Assembly (NCBI GenBank): GCA_963792205.1
Contig: CAWBVI010000004.1
Location: forward strand, 186,001 to 250,000
Source: DATDAH01 sp963792205
GTDB taxonomy: Bacteria; Actinomycetota; Acidimicrobiia; Acidimicrobiales; DATDAH01
Length of the DNA stretch: 64,000 nucleotides
Direction: 5' to 3'
Shown here: piece by piece, positions 61,353 to 64,000 of the stretch
How positions within the stretch are numbered: position 1 is the stretch's first letter
Layout: every line of letters begins with the position of its first letter
Position numbers and translations under genes: made by a program
The notes under the pieces: model-generated
Database searches by the model: none
What the model was told of the DNA's origin: nothing
The model's input: the letters and a program-made list of their open reading frames with translations, nothing else

Positions 61353-62141
61353 GTGCAGCTACAGGGGAAGGTCGTCGTCGTCACCGGTGGCGGCAACGGG
61401 ATCGGGGCGGCCATGAGCCGCCGCTTCGCCGCCGAGGGCGCGGCCGCCGTCGTGGTGGCCGACGTGGACGCTGAGGCCGCGGCTGGGGTGGCGGACGAGA
61501 TCGGGGCGCGGGCCGTCGGCACCGATGTCAGCGACGAGGCGCAGGTGGCCGACCTCGTGGGCTCGACCATCCGGGAGCACGGGCGCATCGACCTGTTCTG
61601 CGCCAACGCCGGCGTGGGCGCGCTGGGCGGCGTGGAGGTCCCGGACGAGGACTGGCAGCGGTCCTGGGACGTCAACGTGATGGCCCACGTCTACGCCGCC
61701 CGGGCGCTCCTGCCCGACTGGCTGGACCGAGGCGAGGGGTACCTGCTCCACACGGCGTCGGCCGCGGGCCTGCTGACCAATGTGGGCACCGCGCCCTACA
61801 CGGCCACCAAGCACGCCACCGTCGGCTTGGCCGAGTGGCTGTCGATGACCCACGGCGACGCGGGGGTGCGGTTCTCGTGCCTCTGCCCCATGGGGGTGCG
61901 CACGAACATGGTCGCCGCCGGCCAGGACGCCTCCGCCGGCGCCGTCGTCATCAACCAAGGGCTCATCGAGCCCGAGGACTGCGCCGACGCAGTCGTGGCC
62001 GGGCTGGCCACCGAACGCTTCCTGATCCTGCCCCACCCCGAGGTGAGCGAGTTCGTGCGCCGCAAGGCCGACGACCCCGACCGCTGGCTGGCCGGCATGC
62101 GCCGGCTGCAAGCGGCGATCGAGCGGAGCCTCGAGGGGTGA
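61353..62141 (+). CDS. Short-chain dehydrogenase/reductase
   Basis: 262 residues, classical SDR. GKVVVVTGGGNGIGAAMSRRFAAEG (TGxxxGIG), ADVDAEAAAGVADEIGARAVGTDVSD, DLFCANAGVGALGGVEVPDEDW (variant NAG), HTASAAGLLTNVGTAPYTATKHA (Ser-Tyr-x3-Lys), CLCPMGVRTNMVAA. NAD(P) oxidoreductase of unknown substrate. GTG at 61353 lies 43 bases from the start of the SnoaL gene (divergent); its stop overlaps the DUF2207 start as GTGA. Confidence 0.9.
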   Translation: MQLQGKVVVVTGGGNGIGAAMSRRFAAEGAAAVVVADVDAEAAAGVADEIGARAVGTDVSDEAQVADLVGSTIREHGRIDLFCANAGVGALGGVEVPDEDWQRSWDVNVMAHVYAARALLPDWLDRGEGYLLHTASAAGLLTNVGTAPYTATKHATVGLAEWLSMTHGDAGVRFSCLCPMGVRTNMVAAGQDASAGAVVINQGLIEPEDCADAVVAGLATERFLILPHPEVSEFVRRKADDPDRWLAGMRRLQAAIERSLEG

Positions 62142-64000
62142 GGCCGTTCCGGAAGGCCATCGGTGTCCTCTTCCCGCTGCTGCTCATCGGCGGCTTCGCC
62201 CTCGTCGGGGCGGTCTGGGGCGAGCCCGAAGACGGCTCGGGTGACGACCGCTCGTTCAGCCTCGAGGACATCCAGGTCGAGGCGGCGGTGAAGCGCAACG
62301 GCGTGATGCTCGTCCGCGAGGAGGTGACCTACGACTTCAACGGCACGTTCAACGTCGGCACCCGCGACTTCGACAGCGGGCCTTGGGAGATCCGCAACAT
62401 CCGGGCCTTCGAGGGCAACCGCCGGCTGGGCGAGATCACCAACACGCCGACGCTCTACGAGTGGGACATCTCGCCCGCGTCGGGGACCCACACCTACGAG
62501 CTGCGTTACGAGGTGCACAACGCCGTCCTGGCCTGGCCCGACGTGGCCGAGCTCAACTGGCAGTGGGTCGGCCGCAACGTGCCCGAGCCCGTCGGGCGTC
62601 ACCGGGTGACCCTCCGCGTGCCGGGCGACGGTGAGGGCGTCCGGGCCTGGGCCCACGGACCGCTGAGCGGGACCGTCGTGGTCGACGGGCGCACGGTGCG
62701 GACCGACGTCGAGGACCTGCCTGAGTTCACCTTCCTCGAGACCCGGGTCATCGCGCCGCGGAGCCGCTTCGGCCCCGACCTGCCCGAGGGCCGGGAGGGC
62801 CTGACCGAGCCCCGGGACTACGTCACCGAATGCGACTTCTACCGGGCGGCGCTCGAGCGGGACGGGACGCTGAACCAGCGCCAGATCGACCGGCTCATCG
62901 CTGACTACCCGGCATGCCAGTCGCTGACCCCGGTGGAGACCGAGCCGCAGCAGGAGCGGATCATCGCCGAGGAGACCGCGCTGGCCGAGCAGGCCAACGA
63001 GGACCGGGCCGAGTTCGCCCGCGAGCAGGAGGAGCGCGAGGACCGTCGGCGGGCCCTGAACCTGGCCGCCCCGTTCGTCATCGGCGGGGCGCTGCTGGCG
63101 GCCTGGCTCGTGTGGCGGAAGTGGGGCAAGGAGCCGGATCTCACGACCGAGATCGACTACTGGCGGGAGGTGCCCGACGACCCGCCCGCGGTCGCCATCG
63201 CCCTGCGGGAGTGGGGCTTGGTCGACACCGACGCCTTCTCGACCACGGTCGTCGACCTGGCGCAGCGGGGCTACCTGACCATCCAGGAGGACGGCAAGGA
63301 CCACAAGTTCCTCAAGACCGACAAGAGCGTGGACGGGTTGCTCGAGTTCGAGCGCAACGTGATGTCCAAGCTGTTCGAGGACGGCCCGACCAACAGCCAG
63401 AAGGAGCTGACCGGCTGGGCCAAGGGCAACCGCCGTGAGGCGGCGTCGTGGCTGAGCACGTTCAAGAACAGCGTGGTCAAGACCTACGAGGCGAAGGGCT
63501 ACCAGGTGAAGGGCCAGGTGGCGGGCTGGCTGCTCTACCTGCTGATCGTCGGCCTGCTCGGGCTGTATGCCTGGGCGGCCATCGCGTACGACGCGTTCGC
63601 CGCGGGGGCGCGGCCATCGGCACCGGGGTGTTGCTGCTCTGCTTCATCGTGCTGCTGCGCCGGCGAACGCCGGCCGGCGCCCAGCGCTACGCGGAGTGGG
63701 AAGGCCTGCGGAAGTTCCTCAAGGACTTCTCCCAGCTCCAGGACGCACCGTCGGGGCACATGGCCCTGTACGAGCGCTACCTCGTCGCCGCGGTGGCCCT
63801 CGGCGTGGCCGACGAGCTCATCGAGGCGCTCCAGGTGCGCATCCCGGAGGTGGCCAACGACCCGACCTTCGCCCACTGGTACGTCGGCAGCCGGGTCGGC
63901 GTCGGCGTCGGGTCCTTCTCCTCGCTGGGCGACTTCAGCTCGGGGCTGTCGAGCGCGACCGCGTCCTCGTTCCGGCCGCCGTCGTCGTCGAGCTCGTCGG
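62138..64000 (+). CDS. DUF2207-type large membrane protein, frame interrupted, 3' end outside window
   Basis: GTG at 62138 overlapping the SDR stop. Membrane segment near the N-terminus (AIGVLFPLLLIGGFALVGAVWG), then the outer DUF2207-like part (SLEDIQVEAAVKRNGVMLVREEVTYDFNGTFN), IRNIRAFEGNRRLGEITNTPTL, a further membrane segment NLAAPFVIGGALLAAWLVW, and an inner domain with TTVVDLAQRGYLTIQED. Near 63608 the frame must shift by one base to reach IGTGVLLLCFIVLLRRRTPAG, YAEWEGLRKFLKDFSQL and ERYLVAAVALGVADELIEA, which are family-typical. A Gly/Ser-rich tail follows at the window edge. Role unknown. Confidence 0.8.
   Translation, partial: MRPFRKAIGVLFPLLLIGGFALVGAVWGEPEDGSGDDRSFSLEDIQVEAAVKRNGVMLVREEVTYDFNGTFNVGTRDFDSGPWEIRNIRAFEGNRRLGEITNTPTLYEWDISPASGTHTYELRYEVHNAVLAWPDVAELNWQWVGRNVPEPVGRHRVTLRVPGDGEGVRAWAHGPLSGTVVVDGRTVRTDVEDLPEFTFLETRVIAPRSRFGPDLPEGREGLTEPRDYVTECDFYRAALERDGTLNQRQIDRLIADYPACQSLTPVETEPQQERIIAEETALAEQANEDRAEFAREQEEREDRRRALNLAAPFVIGGALLAAWLVWRKWGKEPDLTTEIDYWREVPDDPPAVAIALREWGLVDTDAFSTTVVDLAQRGYLTIQEDGKDHKFLKTDKSVDGLLEFERNVMSKLFEDGPTNSQKELTGWAKGNRREAASWLSTFKNSVVKTYEAKGYQVKGQVAGWLLYLLIVGLLGLYAWAAIAYDAFAAGARPSAPGCCCSASSCCCAGERRPAPSATRSGKACGSSSRTSPSSRTHRRGTWPCTSATSSPRWPSAWPTSSSRRSRCASRRWPTTRPSPTGTSAAGSASASGPSPRWATSARGCRARPRPRSGRRRRRARR

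Overview
The window is a 64 kb piece of a very GC-rich actinobacterial chromosome, densely packed with genes on both strands. The markers fit an aerobic actinomycete-type heterotroph, probably of the class Acidimicrobiia, although the class is inferred and no 16S gene is present. They are a fused KGD-type 2-oxoglutarate dehydrogenase/E2 protein, the mismatch endonuclease NucS, UvrD2-like helicase, four F420-type luciferase-like oxidoreductases, a mycothiol-type DinB domain, two WS/DGAT acyltransferases, an LCP cell-wall ligase and many short-chain dehydrogenases and CoA enzymes. I see no tRNA, rRNA, CRISPR array, prophage, integrase or complete insertion sequence.

Layout. 1-6.5 kb: CoA-transferase family III racemase, ElaA-type acetyltransferase, kelch-like anchored protein, luciferase-like oxidoreductase, galT-galK, a PH/SHOCT membrane protein and a small zincin. 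6.5-15.7 kb: UvrD2-like helicase, an ECF sigma factor with a proline-repeat membrane protein, thioesterase, exonuclease III, a DsbA/FrnE-like protein and the large kgd gene. 15.7-24.1 kb: a palindrome next to a truncated AbiEi-like gene, VOC protein, M20 peptidase, NYN ribonuclease-like protein, EttA, a methyltransferase, azlCD and a lipid-transfer thiolase. 24.1-33.6 kb: a mini zinc-finger protein, a lipoprotein, and sulfate activation (cysC, cysQ, cysD, cysNC) interleaved with an enoyl-CoA hydratase, a membrane protein with calcium-type repeats and a UbiB kinase; nucS follows. 33.6-49.1 kb: DinB/SnoaL fusion, oxidoreductases, an acetyl-CoA hydrolase/transferase with a large LuxR ATPase regulator, a MaoC/SDR pair, VanW, WS/DGAT, LtrA and an acyl-CoA dehydrogenase. 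49.1-64 kb: acyl-CoA synthetase, LCP protein, aminoglycoside-type kinase, a second HSD17B4-type SDR, RecB-type nuclease, PAP2 phosphatase, DsbA-like protein, second WS/DGAT, duplicated SnoaL protein, another SDR, and a DUF2207 membrane protein running off the end.

How the genes work together. CysDNC makes APS and PAPS, the separate CysC is a second APS kinase, and CysQ removes PAP. The acyl-CoA synthetase, acyl-CoA dehydrogenase, hydratases, SDRs, thiolase and racemase form a scattered beta-oxidation/branched-lipid or sterol-type capacity, and the WS/DGATs could store the acyl groups as wax ester or triacylglycerol.

The main structural surprises are three. Six otherwise intact conserved genes each need a single reading-frame correction, and five of those are +1. 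Three intergenic palindromes share the ends CGTTCTGG/CCAGAACG. A near-identical intergenic motif occurs at about 2.6 and 53.0 kb. I do not see a clear-cut new multi-gene system; the best leads are listed as findings.
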